Assembly (NCBI RefSeq): GCF_028293835.1
Contig: NZ_JAQGNX010000037.1
Location: 1 to 64,000 of the forward strand
From: Pseudomonas sp.
Lineage (GTDB): Bacteria > Pseudomonadota > Gammaproteobacteria > Pseudomonadales > Pseudomonadaceae
Direction of reading: 5' to 3'
Length of the DNA: 64,000 bases
Shown one piece after another: positions 38,871 through 48,609 of this stretch. The notes under the pieces were generated by a model that saw only the letters and a program-made list of their open reading frames with translations, did no database searches and had not been told where the DNA came from. How positions within the stretch are numbered: the first letter of the stretch is position 1; each line of letters opens with the position of its first letter. The position numbers were made by a program, and so were the translations under genes.

Positions 38871-41408
38871 TTATTGTTGTTGTCCGGATGAGTCCGGTAA
38901 CCACTGTTGTTGGCACGCCTGACGAACCGCCTGGGCGCTGTTCAAGCCGAGCAGCGATTGGCCCCAGCGTTGGCATTCACCCAAGTCCAACTGACGGACC
39001 CGATCCTTGATTTCGCCTATCTGTGACGGACTGACCGACAGCTCGCGCACGCCAAGGCCGATCAGTGCCGCGGTCGCCAACGGATCGGAGGCTAATGCAC
39101 CGCACACGCCCACCCAACGGTTGTGCCGCGCAGCACCGGCGCAGGTCATGGCGATCAGGCGCAGCAACGCCGGGTGCAGAGCGTCGACCCGTGCCGCCAG
39201 CCCAGCATGATCGCGGTCCATGGCCAGGGTGTATTGACAGAGGTCGTTGGTGCCAATCGACAGAAAGTCAGCATGCTCGGCCAGTTGCTCGGCCAACAGC
39301 GCCGCCGATGGCACTTCGATCATGACCCCCAGTTCCGCGCGGTGACTGATCCCGAGCTCGGCGCTTAAGGTGTCCAGGCGCTGGCGGATGTCCAGCAACT
39401 CCTGCACTTCGCTGACCATGGGCAGCAGAATTCTGCAACGTTGCTGCGGGCTGACCCGGAGTAACGCCCGCAATTGTTGATCGAGCAGTTCCGGCCGCAA
39501 TTGGCCGAGGCGAATGCCGCGCAGGCCCAATACCGGGTTGGCCTCGGTTGGCAGCGGCAGGTAGGGCAATTGCTTATCGCCGCCGACGTCAATGGTGCGA
39601 ATGATCACCGACGTGTCACCCATGGCGTCGAGCACGCTTTGATAGGCGGCCAGTTGTTCCTGTTCGTCCGGCGCGGTGGTTCGCTCCACAAACAAAAACT
39701 CGGTGCGCAACAAACCTACGCCATCGGCGCCCGCAGCAAACGCTTCGGCTGCATCGCGACTGGAAGCAACATTGGCAGCCACTTCGATGGTCACGCCATC
39801 GCGGGTGGTCGCCGGCAAATGCGCGTGCTCCTGCTGTTGGTGCCGCCGCTGTAAAAATTGCTGTTGTAACTCGGTGACCCGCAGCAACCGTTCCGCATTG
39901 GGGGCCAATTCCAACGTGCCCAGATCGGCATTCAGCACGACGGTGCGGCCCGTTTGCTGTTCCAACAGATCTGGACCCAGCGCCACCAGGCATGGAATAT
40001 TGTTAGCCCGGGCCAGAATCGCCACATGTGAAGTCGCTCCGCCTTCGGCCATGCACAGCCCCGCGACCTGGCGCTCACTGAGCAACAGCAGATCGGACGG
40101 GGTCAGCTCGTTGGCAACCACAATGGCGCCGCTGGGGATATCAATCTGTCGGGCCTCGCCGAGTAGCCCGCGCAGCACTCGCTGACGCAGGTCGTGCAGA
40201 TCGTTGGCGCGTTCGGCCAATAGCGGTTTGCCCAATGCTCGCAATACTTCGCACTGAGTCAGCAGGGTCTGGCTCCAGGCGTGGGCGGCGGAGCTGCCTT
40301 GGTTAATCGCCAAATCAGCGGCATCCAACAGCGCAGGGTCTTCGAGCAACGCTAAGTGGGTCGCGAAAATCGCTGCTTCGTCTTCATTACCGCGACGCGC
40401 AGAGCCCCGCAGTGTGTTGCGAATTTCCGCGCTCACCTGGCCAATGGCGGTACCCAGCGCCTTATGCTGTTCATCCGCTATATGCTGGCCCGGATCATCC
40501 GGCAGATGAATGGCGTTCAGCCGAAACAGCGGGCCACTGGCCAATCCTGGCGACGCGCAAACACCCTGTAATATGCCGGTTTGCGCAGCACTGCGAACGG
40601 TCACCGGCAAGACCGGCCGGGTAGCTGCCTTTTCAGCGGCTGACGGTGTGGAAAGGGCTTTGAGCAATGCTTGAAGCGCGGCTTCGCTGTCTTCACCCAA
40701 GCACACGACCTCGATCTCATCCTGCTCGGCGACGCCCAGCGCCATGATCCCCACCAGACTGTTGGATGAACTGCTTTGCCCGGAAAAATGTAATTCGCTA
40801 CGGCTGACAAAGCCTTGAGCGGTTTGGCGGACCAAGGCAGCGGGACGTGCGTGCAAACCACCACTGTGGGCCACGCGAACGCTGCCGCGCACTTGTCGGG
40901 GTGCGCCCTCACCGAGGATATCGAGGGGGGAGGCGGACCGCAATTCGCTGACCTGTAGCAAGGGCTGACCCACTGTTACCGAGGGCGATCCATTGACAGG
41001 TTTCAGTGTAAAGCGGTCGCCATTAATCAAGATCAACGTGCTTATCAGGCTGGTGCAGTGTTGCGCAATACCGTCGAGATCAAAACGCAGCAGCGCCTGG
41101 CCTTCGCTGACTTGGGCGCCTTCTTCCACCAACGCAACAAAGCCTTTGCCGGCGAGGGCAACGGTGTCGAGGCCGATATGCAGCAAGAACTCGGCACCAT
41201 TTTCTGCACGTATCGTCATGGCGTGCAGCGTTCGCGCAACGTGGACGATCACGCCGCTACAGGGTGCATACAGGCACTCGTTGATCGGGTCGATGGCAAT
41301 ACCTTCGCCGAGGGCACCACTGGCGAACACCTGGTCGGGCACCTCTGACAGCGGCACCATTGGGCCACTGAGTGGGGCGCTGAGAATCAAATCCTTATTG
41401 TTATTCAT
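38871..41408 (-). CDS. nagF: PTS IIA-HPr-EI fusion for N-acetylglucosamine
   Basis: Soluble multiphosphoryl transfer protein (845 aa) that carries phosphate from PEP to NagE. Domains in order: glucose-type IIA (about 5-150, phospho-His77 in FLLHIGLDTV), HPr (about 172-260, His186 in GGLHARPAALV) and enzyme I (about 275-840, His461 in EGGATSHVAILAR). The PEP-binding region has GLLRTEFLF and GTNDLCQYT. All three active histidines are present, so the phosphorelay is complete. It lies 13 bases after the SIS gene and 11 before nagE. Confidence 0.95.
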   Translation of the reverse strand: MNNNKDLILSAPLSGPMVPLSEVPDQVFASGALGEGIAIDPINECLYAPCSGVIVHVARTLHAMTIRAENGAEFLLHIGLDTVALAGKGFVALVEEGAQVSEGQALLRFDLDGIAQHCTSLISTLILINGDRFTLKPVNGSPSVTVGQPLLQVSELRSASPLDILGEGAPRQVRGSVRVAHSGGLHARPAALVRQTAQGFVSRSELHFSGQSSSSNSLVGIMALGVAEQDEIEVVCLGEDSEAALQALLKALSTPSAAEKAATRPVLPVTVRSAAQTGILQGVCASPGLASGPLFRLNAIHLPDDPGQHIADEQHKALGTAIGQVSAEIRNTLRGSARRGNEDEAAIFATHLALLEDPALLDAADLAINQGSSAAHAWSQTLLTQCEVLRALGKPLLAERANDLHDLRQRVLRGLLGEARQIDIPSGAIVVANELTPSDLLLLSERQVAGLCMAEGGATSHVAILARANNIPCLVALGPDLLEQQTGRTVVLNADLGTLELAPNAERLLRVTELQQQFLQRRHQQQEHAHLPATTRDGVTIEVAANVASSRDAAEAFAAGADGVGLLRTEFLFVERTTAPDEQEQLAAYQSVLDAMGDTSVIIRTIDVGGDKQLPYLPLPTEANPVLGLRGIRLGQLRPELLDQQLRALLRVSPQQRCRILLPMVSEVQELLDIRQRLDTLSAELGISHRAELGVMIEVPSAALLAEQLAEHADFLSIGTNDLCQYTLAMDRDHAGLAARVDALHPALLRLIAMTCAGAARHNRWVGVCGALASDPLATAALIGLGVRELSVSPSQIGEIKDRVRQLDLGECQRWGQSLLGLNSAQAVRQACQQQWLPDSSGQQQ

Positions 41409-41421
41409 GGCGCATGCTCAT

Positions 41422-42444
41422 TCAGTGGGTGAGGGTGACTTTGCTCAAATGCCGGGGTTGATCAGGGTCCATGCCGCGGGCCTTGGCCAGGTGGGCGGCC
41501 ATGACGTAAAAGCTTTGAATCGCAAGAATAGGGTCAAGCGCTGGGTGGGCCGCCTGACTGAGGGTCAAATCACGTTGCGCAATATCATCTGGCGCGGCCA
41601 GCAGCACCAGGGCGCCTTGTTTACGCATGTCGGCGGCGAAGCTCAGCAAACCGGCCTGCTCGGCACCGCGGGGGGCGAAAATAAGCAGTGGGTAATGTTC
41701 GCCCACCAACGCCATGGGGCCGTGGCGCACTTCGGCGCTGCTAAACGCTTCGGCTTGAATCGCTGAGGTTTCCTTGAATTTCAGTGCGGCTTCCTGGGCG
41801 ATGGCAAACCCGGCGCCACGGCCGATGACCAGCAATTGCTGACAGTTGCGCAAGGCCTCAACGGCGGCGCTCCAGTCTTGCCGTGCTGCTTCGCGCAAGC
41901 TGGTGGACAGCGTCAGACCCGCCTCCAGCAATCCGTGGTCTTGTTGCCAATGGCCGATCAGGCGCGCGCTGATGCTTAAAGTGGCGATGAAACTTTTGGT
42001 CGCCGCGACGCTGCATTCCGCGCCGGCACACAGGGGCAGTACATATTCGCTGGCGGCCTCCAGGGGAGAGTCTTCGGCGTTCACCAGCGCGACGCTCAGG
42101 GCGCCGCGCTCACGCAAGGTGCGTAGGCTGTCCACCAGATCAGGACTTTGACCCGATTGTGAAAAGGCAAAAACCGTTTGCCCACGTACGTGCATCGGTG
42201 AGTGCTGCAACGTCACTACCGACATCGGCAACGAGGCCACCGGCACCCCGGTCAGTTGCATGGTCAGGTAGGCAAAATAGCTGGCGGCATGGTCTGAACT
42301 GCCACGGGCCACGGTCATGATGACTTGGGGTTTAGCTTCGCGCAGGCGTTCCGCGACTCGAATCAGCGATTGATCCTGCGTCTGTAGCTGGCGTTCGACC
42401 GCGTCTGCGGACGACAAGGCTTCTTCAAGCATTTTTGAGTTCAA
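41422..42444 (-). CDS. nagB-II: SIS-domain glucosamine-6-phosphate deaminase (NagB-II type)
   Basis: Two SIS sugar-isomerase domains (340 aa) resembling the isomerase half of GlmS: MTVARGSSDHAASYFAYL, FSQSGQSPDLVDSL, GRGAGFAIAQEAALKFKE and SSAEVRHGPMAL. No glutaminase domain is present. In nag operons such proteins deaminate glucosamine-6-phosphate to fructose-6-phosphate, replacing NagB. It overlaps the end of nagA by 20 bases. The deaminase role is inferred from context; a classical NagB is absent here. Confidence 0.88.
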   Translation of the reverse strand: MNSKMLEEALSSADAVERQLQTQDQSLIRVAERLREAKPQVIMTVARGSSDHAASYFAYLTMQLTGVPVASLPMSVVTLQHSPMHVRGQTVFAFSQSGQSPDLVDSLRTLRERGALSVALVNAEDSPLEAASEYVLPLCAGAECSVAATKSFIATLSISARLIGHWQQDHGLLEAGLTLSTSLREAARQDWSAAVEALRNCQQLLVIGRGAGFAIAQEAALKFKETSAIQAEAFSSAEVRHGPMALVGEHYPLLIFAPRGAEQAGLLSFAADMRKQGALVLLAAPDDIAQRDLTLSQAAHPALDPILAIQSFYVMAAHLAKARGMDPDQPRHLSKVTLTH

Positions 42445-43531
42445 TGGCTTCTCCTTCGACCATCACGGCCTGCACATTCAGCGAACGATCAAGCACAACG
42501 CAATCAGCCCAGCTCCCAGGTTGCAAGCGCCCACGCCCTTGCAGACCCAAATAATCGGCGGGAAATTGTGACAAACGTTGTGATGCTTCAGGCAGCGATA
42601 AACCGATTTTCACCAGATTGCGCAGGGCCTGGTCCATGGTCAGGGTGCTGCCCGCCAGCGTACCGTCGGCCAGGCGAACCCCGCCCAGGCATTTAGTGAC
42701 GGTGTGGCTGCCCAGGGTGTACTCGCCATCCGGCATGCCTGCTGCGGCGGTTGAATCGGTGACGCAGTACAGGCACGGAATGGCCCGCAGTGCGACGCGC
42801 ATGGCACCGGGATGGACGTGTAACAGATCCGGGATCAATTCCGCGTAGCGAGCATGGGCCAAGGCTGCGCCGACGATTCCTGGCTGACGGTGGTGCAGGG
42901 CACTCATGGCGTTATACAAATGGGTAAAGCTCGACGCCCCGGCTTCCAGGGCAGCCACTCCTTCCTCGTAGCTGCCTAGGGTGTGACCCAGTTGCAGGCG
43001 TATGCCCCGTTGGCTCAACGCCGTGATCAGGTGCAGATGCCCGGCGATCTCCGGGGCAATCGTAATCACCCTAATCGGCGCCAGGCTCAAGTAGTGCTCG
43101 ATTTCAGACAGCAGGGCGGTGTGTGCGAAGTTTGGCTGTGCGCCGAGCTTGCCGGGATTGATGAACGGACCTTCCAGATGCACGCCCAATACCCGTGCGG
43201 TGCCGGGCTGGCGTTGTTCGCAATATTCGCCCAGGGCCGTTAACACCCCAATCAGCTCGTCGGCGGGGGCGGTCATGGTGGTGGCCAGCAACGAAGTGGT
43301 GCCGAAGCGCAAATGTGTGCGGGCGATGGTTTCGAAGGCATCGCGGCCTTGCATGATGTCTTTACCGCCGCCGCCGTGAATGTGCAGGTCAATGAAGCCG
43401 GGCAGCACGTAGGGCAGGTCGTTGCTTTGCGGGTCGCAGGGTTGGCCCTGAACGCCGGTCACACGCCCGTCGTGGTGTTCCAGATGGCCGAGAATCCAGC
43501 CCTGTGGCGTGAGAATGTTGTGTTCGGACAT
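42425..43531 (-). CDS. nagA: N-acetylglucosamine-6-phosphate deacetylase
   Basis: Amidohydrolase (368 aa) that removes acetate from GlcNAc-6-P. Metal and substrate motifs: GFIDLHIHGGGG, GVHLEGPFINPGKLGA, LGHTLGSY, THLYNAMS and VTDSTAAAGMPDGEY (catalytic Asp). It has the normal family layout. It is translated just after nagR and overlaps the following SIS gene by 20 bases, implying coupling. Confidence 0.97.
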   Translation of the reverse strand: MSEHNILTPQGWILGHLEHHDGRVTGVQGQPCDPQSNDLPYVLPGFIDLHIHGGGGKDIMQGRDAFETIARTHLRFGTTSLLATTMTAPADELIGVLTALGEYCEQRQPGTARVLGVHLEGPFINPGKLGAQPNFAHTALLSEIEHYLSLAPIRVITIAPEIAGHLHLITALSQRGIRLQLGHTLGSYEEGVAALEAGASSFTHLYNAMSALHHRQPGIVGAALAHARYAELIPDLLHVHPGAMRVALRAIPCLYCVTDSTAAAGMPDGEYTLGSHTVTKCLGGVRLADGTLAGSTLTMDQALRNLVKIGLSLPEASQRLSQFPADYLGLQGRGRLQPGSWADCVVLDRSLNVQAVMVEGEAIELKNA

Positions 43532-43595
43532 CAGTGGCTCCGTGGATATGCCAGCATTGAAACGATGTTTTCAAAGGCCGAATTGAGGTCAGCGC

Positions 43596-44327
43596 TCAGC
43601 GCCGAAGTTCGGCGACGAAATCGTAATAATCGTCACGGCAATAGGTGTCGGTCAGTTCGATGGGGGTGTTGTCTTCGAGGTAGCCAATACGCGTCATCAA
43701 CAGCATGGCGGTGCCGGTTTCGATGCCCACCAGGGTAGCGAACTCGGCCGAAGCATTAATCGCGCGGATGTGTTGCAGGGCACGCACGACTGGACGGCCG
43801 ATACTGTCGAGGTACACGTAAAGGGAATCGCCGATGGTTTGCGGATCAGGTAGCAAATGCGCGGGCAAGGTACTCATTTCGATGGCCATTACAATGCCGT
43901 CGGCTTTGCGCAAACGCTTGAGGCGCGCGACTTTGTCGGTCGGTGACAGGCTCAAGCGAATCAATTCATCATGCGTCGGCAGGGCAATGTCCCGCTCCAG
44001 CCATTGCGAGCTAGGGGTAAATCCTTTCAGCCGAAGCATTTCACTGAAGCTGGACAGGCGCGACAGCGGTTGCTCCAGGCGCGGGGTAATGAACGTCCCG
44101 GAGCCTTGGTTGCGGCGGATCAAGCCTTGATCGAAAAGAATTTCCAGCGCTTTGCGGGCGGTCACACGAGAGATGCCGAGCAGCTCGCTCAGGTTGCGTT
44201 CGGACGGCAGCGCTTGTTCGGGTTTCCATTGACCCGCATGAATCGCCGCTTCGATATTGCGCGCGAGTTGCAGGTAGAGAGGGGTGGGCTGACTGTCGTC
44301 TGGCCGTAGAGCAAGAATCGAATTCAT
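43596..44327 (-). CDS. nagR: GntR/HutC-family repressor of the nag operon
   Basis: Regulator with an N-terminal winged helix (PLYLQLARNIEAAIHAGQW, LPSERNLSELLGISRVTARKA) and a C-terminal UTRA effector domain (about 80-240, LVGIETGTAMLLMTRIGYL). The family (DasR/NagR/YvoA) responds to GlcNAc-6-P or GlcN-6-P. ATG 44327 (243 aa) has GGGAC upstream; an extension of 8 codons to 44351 is possible. It is the first gene of the nag operon. Four spaced TGGTMT half-sites lie 34 to 72 bases upstream, consistent with autoregulation. Confidence 0.93.
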   Translation of the reverse strand: MNSILALRPDDSQPTPLYLQLARNIEAAIHAGQWKPEQALPSERNLSELLGISRVTARKALEILFDQGLIRRNQGSGTFITPRLEQPLSRLSSFSEMLRLKGFTPSSQWLERDIALPTHDELIRLSLSPTDKVARLKRLRKADGIVMAIEMSTLPAHLLPDPQTIGDSLYVYLDSIGRPVVRALQHIRAINASAEFATLVGIETGTAMLLMTRIGYLEDNTPIELTDTYCRDDYYDFVAELRR

Positions 44328-44360
44328 GGCGGGTCCCGAAATCGGCATCACGCCAAGCTA

Positions 44361-44399
44361 ATACCACTTGGATACCACGTCAATACCAATTAAAGACCA
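44361..44399 (-). promoter_or_regulatory. Candidate NagR operator: four 11-bp-phased half-sites
   Basis: On the plus strand ATACCA occurs at 44361, 44372 and 44383, and AGACCA at 44394, each exactly 11 bases apart. On the transcribed (minus) strand these read TGGTCT, TGGTAT, TGGTAT, TGGTAT. That is the half-site known from DasR/NagR-family operators (TGGTCTAGACCA), but here as direct repeats. A possible -35 TTGACG lies within the array. Confidence 0.7.
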
Positions 44400-44419
44400 T
44401 TGAGTCTGCTAGACGAACA

Positions 44420-44983
44420 TCAAGGACGAATCTCGATCAAGGTGCCGTCTTTCACCAGGCTCCATACTTCGCGTATATCGGTGTTTTTCATGGCGATGCA
44501 GCCATCTGTCCAGTCCAGGGTCTGGAAATACCATTCTGGGTAGTTTTCATCCACCGGCGTGCCGTGAATCATGATCATGCCGCCCGGATCGACCCCTTCA
44601 CGGCGGGCACGGGCCGAGTCGCTGATGTTGGGGTAGGAGATGTGCATCGACAAATTGTAAGCGTCGCTGACCTTGCGGTAATCCAGCCAGTAAAAACCCT
44701 CAGGGGTTCGCCTGTCGCCTTCGCGAAGTTTTTGTCCCTTGGGGTATTTCCCCAGTGAAACGCGGTAGGTTTTAAGCGCTTCACCGTGGCTGACCAATTG
44801 CAGTTGGTGCGCGGATTTCAGGACCAGTATTTTGTCGATATTACGCTCGGCGATGTCTTGGGTGTCGATGACTTTTTGCCCAAGGAATGCTTGCTCGCTG
44901 CCTTTGGGCACGATGGTTTTGGTGAATTCGGCCTGAGACAGCGACGCGAAGCACAGGCAGAAAAAGGCAAACAACCAACGCAT
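44420..44983 (-). CDS. L,D-transpeptidase (YkuD), exported
   Basis: Periplasmic enzyme of the YkuD fold that makes or edits 3-3 peptidoglycan cross-links or attaches proteins to the wall. A signal peptide (MRWLFAFFCLCFASLSQA) is followed by the catalytic domain (about 45-187). The motif HGTPV..DWTDGCIAM contains the conserved His and the nucleophile Cys. It has 187 aa. The gene is single and lies upstream of the nag operon on the same strand. Substrate specificity is not evident. Confidence 0.92.
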   Translation of the reverse strand: MRWLFAFFCLCFASLSQAEFTKTIVPKGSEQAFLGQKVIDTQDIAERNIDKILVLKSAHQLQLVSHGEALKTYRVSLGKYPKGQKLREGDRRTPEGFYWLDYRKVSDAYNLSMHISYPNISDSARARREGVDPGGMIMIHGTPVDENYPEWYFQTLDWTDGCIAMKNTDIREVWSLVKDGTLIEIRP

Positions 44984-45038
44984 TAAAACGGTATCCCTGG
45001 GTAAGGTAATGACAGCTTTTGCCGACGAGGAAATGCAA

Positions 45039-45590
45039 TCAGCTGGTTTTCATGGGTTGCGATGAAGAGATGGCTTCTGATCGCACCGGGTAAACCTGAT
45101 TGATTCGGTCGGAAAAATAGCATTCTAAAGTACGTCTCACGGTCTGAAAAGCCAGCTCCGACCATGGAATTTCGTCTTCTTCGAACAATTTGACTTCGAG
45201 GCTTTCGACCCCTGCGGCAAAATCCAGGCTGACCAGATCTGCACGATAAAACACGTGGACCTGACTGATGTGGGGCACGTCCACCAGCATATACAACGTC
45301 ATGTTACGCAACGTCGCGCAGGCTTCCTCGACGGTCTCACGGCGGGCCGCCTGTTCGATGGTTTCGCCATTTTCCATAAACCCGGCAGGCAAGGTCCAAT
45401 AACCCAGGCGCGGTTCAATAGCGCGGCGGCACAGCAACACCTGCGTTCCCCATACAGGGACGGCGCCGGCGACAATATTAGGGTTTTGGTAATGAATGGT
45501 CTGGCACGTTTCGCAAACGAAACGCAGGCGACTGTCCCCTTCAGGGATGCGCTGAACGACCGGGTTACCGCACTGGCTGCAAAAATTCAT
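45039..45590 (-). CDS. Nudix hydrolase with N-terminal zinc ribbon
   Basis: 183-aa protein. An N-terminal zinc ribbon has CSQC and CETC at about 4-7 and 26-29. The Nudix box is GFMENGETIEQAARRETVEEA (near residues 70-90), with all Nudix acidic residues present. It is similar to the second half of NudC but much shorter, so it is not a full NADH pyrophosphatase; the substrate is unknown. ATG 45590 is chosen because it begins the zinc ribbon (MNFCSQCG) and AGGGA-like bases precede it weakly. It is divergent from the second Nudix gene. Confidence 0.88.
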   Translation of the reverse strand: MNFCSQCGNPVVQRIPEGDSRLRFVCETCQTIHYQNPNIVAGAVPVWGTQVLLCRRAIEPRLGYWTLPAGFMENGETIEQAARRETVEEACATLRNMTLYMLVDVPHISQVHVFYRADLVSLDFAAGVESLEVKLFEEDEIPWSELAFQTVRRTLECYFSDRINQVYPVRSEAISSSQPMKTS

Positions 45591-45769
45591 ACGGGATAAA
45601 TTCCTCAAAGCAGTGGCTATCTTGGCGTGGCGCTGCAGCCCCGGCAAGTCACCGCTGCAAATCCACAGATTGTGACGGGGCGCAGACGTCATCAAGTTGT
45701 CCGACAAGGGCTTGGGCAGTTCGTCGCTTTGGTGCATGATGCGGGGTAAGCAACAGATCGAGATTTCCC

Positions 45770-46372
45770 ATGCTGGACGAGCTACTTCGCCGTGTAAGCA
45801 GTCACACACCCAACACGCTTGAGTCGGGCCGAGGCTTCCCCGAGGCCGCAGTGTTGCTGCCCATCACGCGCAGTGAACAACCGGAATTGATCCTGACCCT
45901 GCGCGCCAGCGGCCTGTCGACCCACGGCGGAGAAGTGGCGTTTCCGGGCGGTCGTCGGGATCCGGAAGATCCGGATCTGGTGTTTACCGCGCTGCGCGAG
46001 GCCGAAGAAGAAATCGGTTTGCCGCCAGGGTTGGTGGAAATTATCGGTCCGCTCAGCCCGCTCGTTTCCAAGCACGGGATCATGGTCACGCCGTATGTCG
46101 GGCTGATCCCCGATTTTGTCGAGTACCGTCCCAACGACGGCGAGATCGCTGCAGTGTTCAGCGTGCCGCTGGAGTTCTTCCGTCAGGACACCCGCGAACA
46201 CACCCATCGTATCGATTACCAAGGCCGTAGCTGGTACGTGCCGTCTTACCGCTACGGCGAATTCAAGATTTGGGGTCTTACCGCGATCATGATCGTTGAG
46301 TTGATTAACGTGCTCTACGACAGCAACATCAGCCTGCTCACACCGCCTGAACGTTTTCTGACGTTTGAATAG
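45770..46372 (+). CDS. CoA pyrophosphatase-like Nudix hydrolase (NudL type)
   Basis: 200-aa Nudix protein with the UPF0035/CoA motif region LSTHGGEVAFPGGRRDPED preceding the Nudix box (ALREAEEEIGL). This pattern is typical of enzymes hydrolysing CoA and its derivatives. The C-terminal part (RYGEFKIWGLTAIMIVEL) also fits that family. It is followed 59 bases later by the carbonic anhydrase gene. Identity by motif; activity inferred. Confidence 0.88.
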   Translation: MLDELLRRVSSHTPNTLESGRGFPEAAVLLPITRSEQPELILTLRASGLSTHGGEVAFPGGRRDPEDPDLVFTALREAEEEIGLPPGLVEIIGPLSPLVSKHGIMVTPYVGLIPDFVEYRPNDGEIAAVFSVPLEFFRQDTREHTHRIDYQGRSWYVPSYRYGEFKIWGLTAIMIVELINVLYDSNISLLTPPERFLTFE

Positions 46373-46431
46373 TTATCGTTGATAGCTAAGCCTGTGCTTA
46401 ACCGATGGCCGTAGAGCCTTGAGGACATAAT

Positions 46432-46956
46432 ATGAAATACCGCCTGGGCGATTCCCATGTTGAAACCGATCCCAAGAGCTGGGTCGCACCCACCGCCACC
46501 TTGATCGGCAAAGTAAAACTGGAAGCAGGCGCTAGCGTCTGGTTCGGCGCCGTGTTACGCGGCGATAACGAACTGATCCATATCGGCGAAAACAGCAACG
46601 TGCAGGACGGCACGGTGATGCACACCGACATGGGATCGCCGCTGAACATCGGTAAGGGCGTGACCATTGGCCATAACGTCATGCTGCATGGCTGTACCGT
46701 CGGCGATTACAGCTTGATCGGAATCAATTCGGTGATCCTCAACGGCGCGAAAATCGGCAGGCATTGCTTGATTGGTGCCAACTCGCTGATCGGCGAGGGC
46801 AAGGTCATCCCTGACGGCTCGCTGGTTATGGGCTCTCCCGGCAAAGTGATACGCGAACTGTCCGACGGGCAAAAGAAAATGCTCGAAGCCAGCGCCGCGC
46901 ACTATGTGCATAACGCCCAGCGCTATGCCCGTGATCTGGCGCCCCAGGAAGACTGA
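46432..46956 (+). CDS. Gamma-class carbonic anhydrase family protein (YrdA-like)
   Basis: 174-aa left-handed beta-helix protein of hexapeptide repeats ([40 protein letters not shown]). Metal-binding histidines are seen in VMHTD and IGHNVMLHG, as in the gamma-carbonic anhydrase/YrdA group. Physiological activity of YrdA-type members is uncertain. The stop overlaps the start of the DUF1289 gene by one base. Confidence 0.92.
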   Translation: MKYRLGDSHVETDPKSWVAPTATLIGKVKLEAGASVWFGAVLRGDNELIHIGENSNVQDGTVMHTDMGSPLNIGKGVTIGHNVMLHGCTVGDYSLIGINSVILNGAKIGRHCLIGANSLIGEGKVIPDGSLVMGSPGKVIRELSDGQKKMLEASAAHYVHNAQRYARDLAPQED

Positions 46957-47168
46957 TGGACACTGAGCGCCGAGTCCCGTCACCGTGTGTCGACATTTGC
47001 TGCCTGGATGACGCGGACGTTTGCCTGGGCTGCCAGCGCACCGTTGAGGAAATCACCGGCTGGAACCGCATGGATAATGCCCAGCGCCGCGTGGTACTCG
47101 GGCTGTGTCACGAGCGCGCCCGGGCCAGTGGGATGCTCTGGGAAGTGGGCGGTGCACCGAAAAGCTGA
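46956..47168 (+). CDS. DUF1289 small cysteine-rich protein
   Basis: 70 aa with SPCVDICCLDDADVCLGCQR near the N-terminus, the conserved Cys pattern of DUF1289 (a putative Fe-S or zinc site), followed by EEITGWNRM. Function unknown. It overlaps the carbonic anhydrase gene by one base (TGATG), so it is probably co-translated. Confidence 0.9.
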   Translation: MDTERRVPSPCVDICCLDDADVCLGCQRTVEEITGWNRMDNAQRRVVLGLCHERARASGMLWEVGGAPKS

Positions 47169-47190
47169 TGGGCTCACTTGGGGACCCATC

Positions 47191-47248
47191 TGTAGGAGCC
47201 AACTTGGCGAGGCAATAGGCGTCTCGCCAACAAGTTGGCTCCTACAGT
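47191..47248. repeat. Inverted REP pair (shortened)
   Basis: The left arm CTGTAGGAGCCAACTTGGCGAG lacks a few central bases. The right arm CTCGCCAACAAGTTGGCTCCTACAG is complete. It lies between the DUF1289 gene and purT. Confidence 0.85.
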
Positions 47249-47328
47249 GGTAAATTGCACGTCTTTCTTCTCCCCCGAGCCGTGCGCCACTGCGGGCGGA
47301 CTCGATGACTGCTCCATGAGGACCTGAA

Positions 47329-48510
47329 ATGACTCAAATCGGAACGCCACTGTCGCCTACCGCGACCCGTGTAATGCTCTGCGGTTGCGGTGAGCTTGGC
47401 AAGGAAGTGGTGATCGAGCTGCAACGGCTGGGCGTCGAAGTCATCGCCGTCGACCGTTATGCCAACGCCCCAGCCATGCAGGTCGCCCACCGCAGCCATG
47501 TGATCAACATGCTCGACGGTGCAGCCCTGCGTGCAGTGATCGAAGCCGAAAAGCCGCACTACATCGTGCCGGAAATCGAAGCCATTGCGACCGCGACCCT
47601 GGTTGAGCTGGAATCCGAAGGTTTCACCGTTATCCCTACCGCTCGCGCCACGTTGCTGACCATGAACCGTGAAGGCATTCGTCGTCTGGCGGCTGAAGAG
47701 CTGGACCTCCCGACCTCGCCGTATCACTTCGCGGATACCTTCGAGGACTACAGCAAAGCGGTCGAAGACCTGGGATTCCCGTGTGTGGTCAAGCCTGTCA
47801 TGAGTTCGTCGGGCAAAGGCCAAAGCCTGCTGAAAAGCACCGATGACGTGCAGAAAGCCTGGGACTATGCCCAAGAAGGCGGTCGCGCCGGTAAAGGCCG
47901 AGTGATCATCGAAGGCTTCATCGATTTCGATTATGAAATCACATTATTGACTGTGCGCCACGTTGGTGGCACCACATTCTGCGCTCCGGTGGGTCATCGT
48001 CAAGAGAAGGGCGACTATCAGGAATCCTGGCAGCCACAGGCCATGAGTCCAGTGGCATTGTCGGAATCGGAGCGGGTTGCTCATGCCGTGACTGAAGCCT
48101 TGGGTGGCCGCGGTCTGTTTGGCGTCGAGCTGTTCATCAAGGGCGATCAAGTGTGGTTCAGCGAAGTCTCGCCGCGTCCCCATGACACTGGCCTGGTGAC
48201 GCTGATTTCCCAGGATCTGTCGCAATTTGCACTGCATGCCCGGGCGATTCTCGGTCTGCCGATCCCGTTGATCCGCCAATTCGGGCCATCGGCCTCGGCG
48301 GTGATCCTGGTCGAAGGAAAATCCAGCCAAACCGCCTTCGCCAACCTCGGTGAAGCCCTGAGCGAACCTGACACCGCGCTGCGTTTGTTCGGCAAACCGG
48401 ACGTCAACGGCCAACGCCGCATGGGCGTGGCCCTGGCCCGGGACGAATCCATCGAAGCCGCCCGCGCCAAAGCGACGCGTTCTTCCAGGGCAGTCAAGGT
48501 TCAGTTGTAA
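47329..48510 (+). CDS. purT: Formate-dependent GAR transformylase PurT
   Basis: ATP-grasp enzyme (393 aa) that formylates GAR with formate, an alternative to Pur[21 protein letters not shown] begins the N-terminal domain. ATP-grasp motifs include [29 protein letters not shown] and [14 protein letters not shown]. It is the second purine gene in this half of the window after purL. GAGG lies upstream of ATG 47329. Confidence 0.97.
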   Translation: MTQIGTPLSPTATRVMLCGCGELGKEVVIELQRLGVEVIAVDRYANAPAMQVAHRSHVINMLDGAALRAVIEAEKPHYIVPEIEAIATATLVELESEGFTVIPTARATLLTMNREGIRRLAAEELDLPTSPYHFADTFEDYSKAVEDLGFPCVVKPVMSSSGKGQSLLKSTDDVQKAWDYAQEGGRAGKGRVIIEGFIDFDYEITLLTVRHVGGTTFCAPVGHRQEKGDYQESWQPQAMSPVALSESERVAHAVTEALGGRGLFGVELFIKGDQVWFSEVSPRPHDTGLVTLISQDLSQFALHARAILGLPIPLIRQFGPSASAVILVEGKSSQTAFANLGEALSEPDTALRLFGKPDVNGQRRMGVALARDESIEAARAKATRSSRAVKVQL

Positions 48511-48529
48511 GGTACATCGGCAAAACTCT

Positions 48530-48597
48530 GTAGGAGCCAACGTGTTGGCGAGGCGGCATACCTGACACACCACCTCGCCAACAGGTTGGCTCCTACC
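48530..48597. repeat. Inverted REP pair between convergent purT and transporter
   Basis: TGTAGGAGCCAACGTGTTGGCGA faces TCGCCAACAGGTTGGCTCCTAC across about 22 bases. The loop contains CCTGACACACC, which recurs in the copy at 55974. Confidence 0.9.
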
Positions 48598-48609
48598 GAG
48601 ATGAGACGG

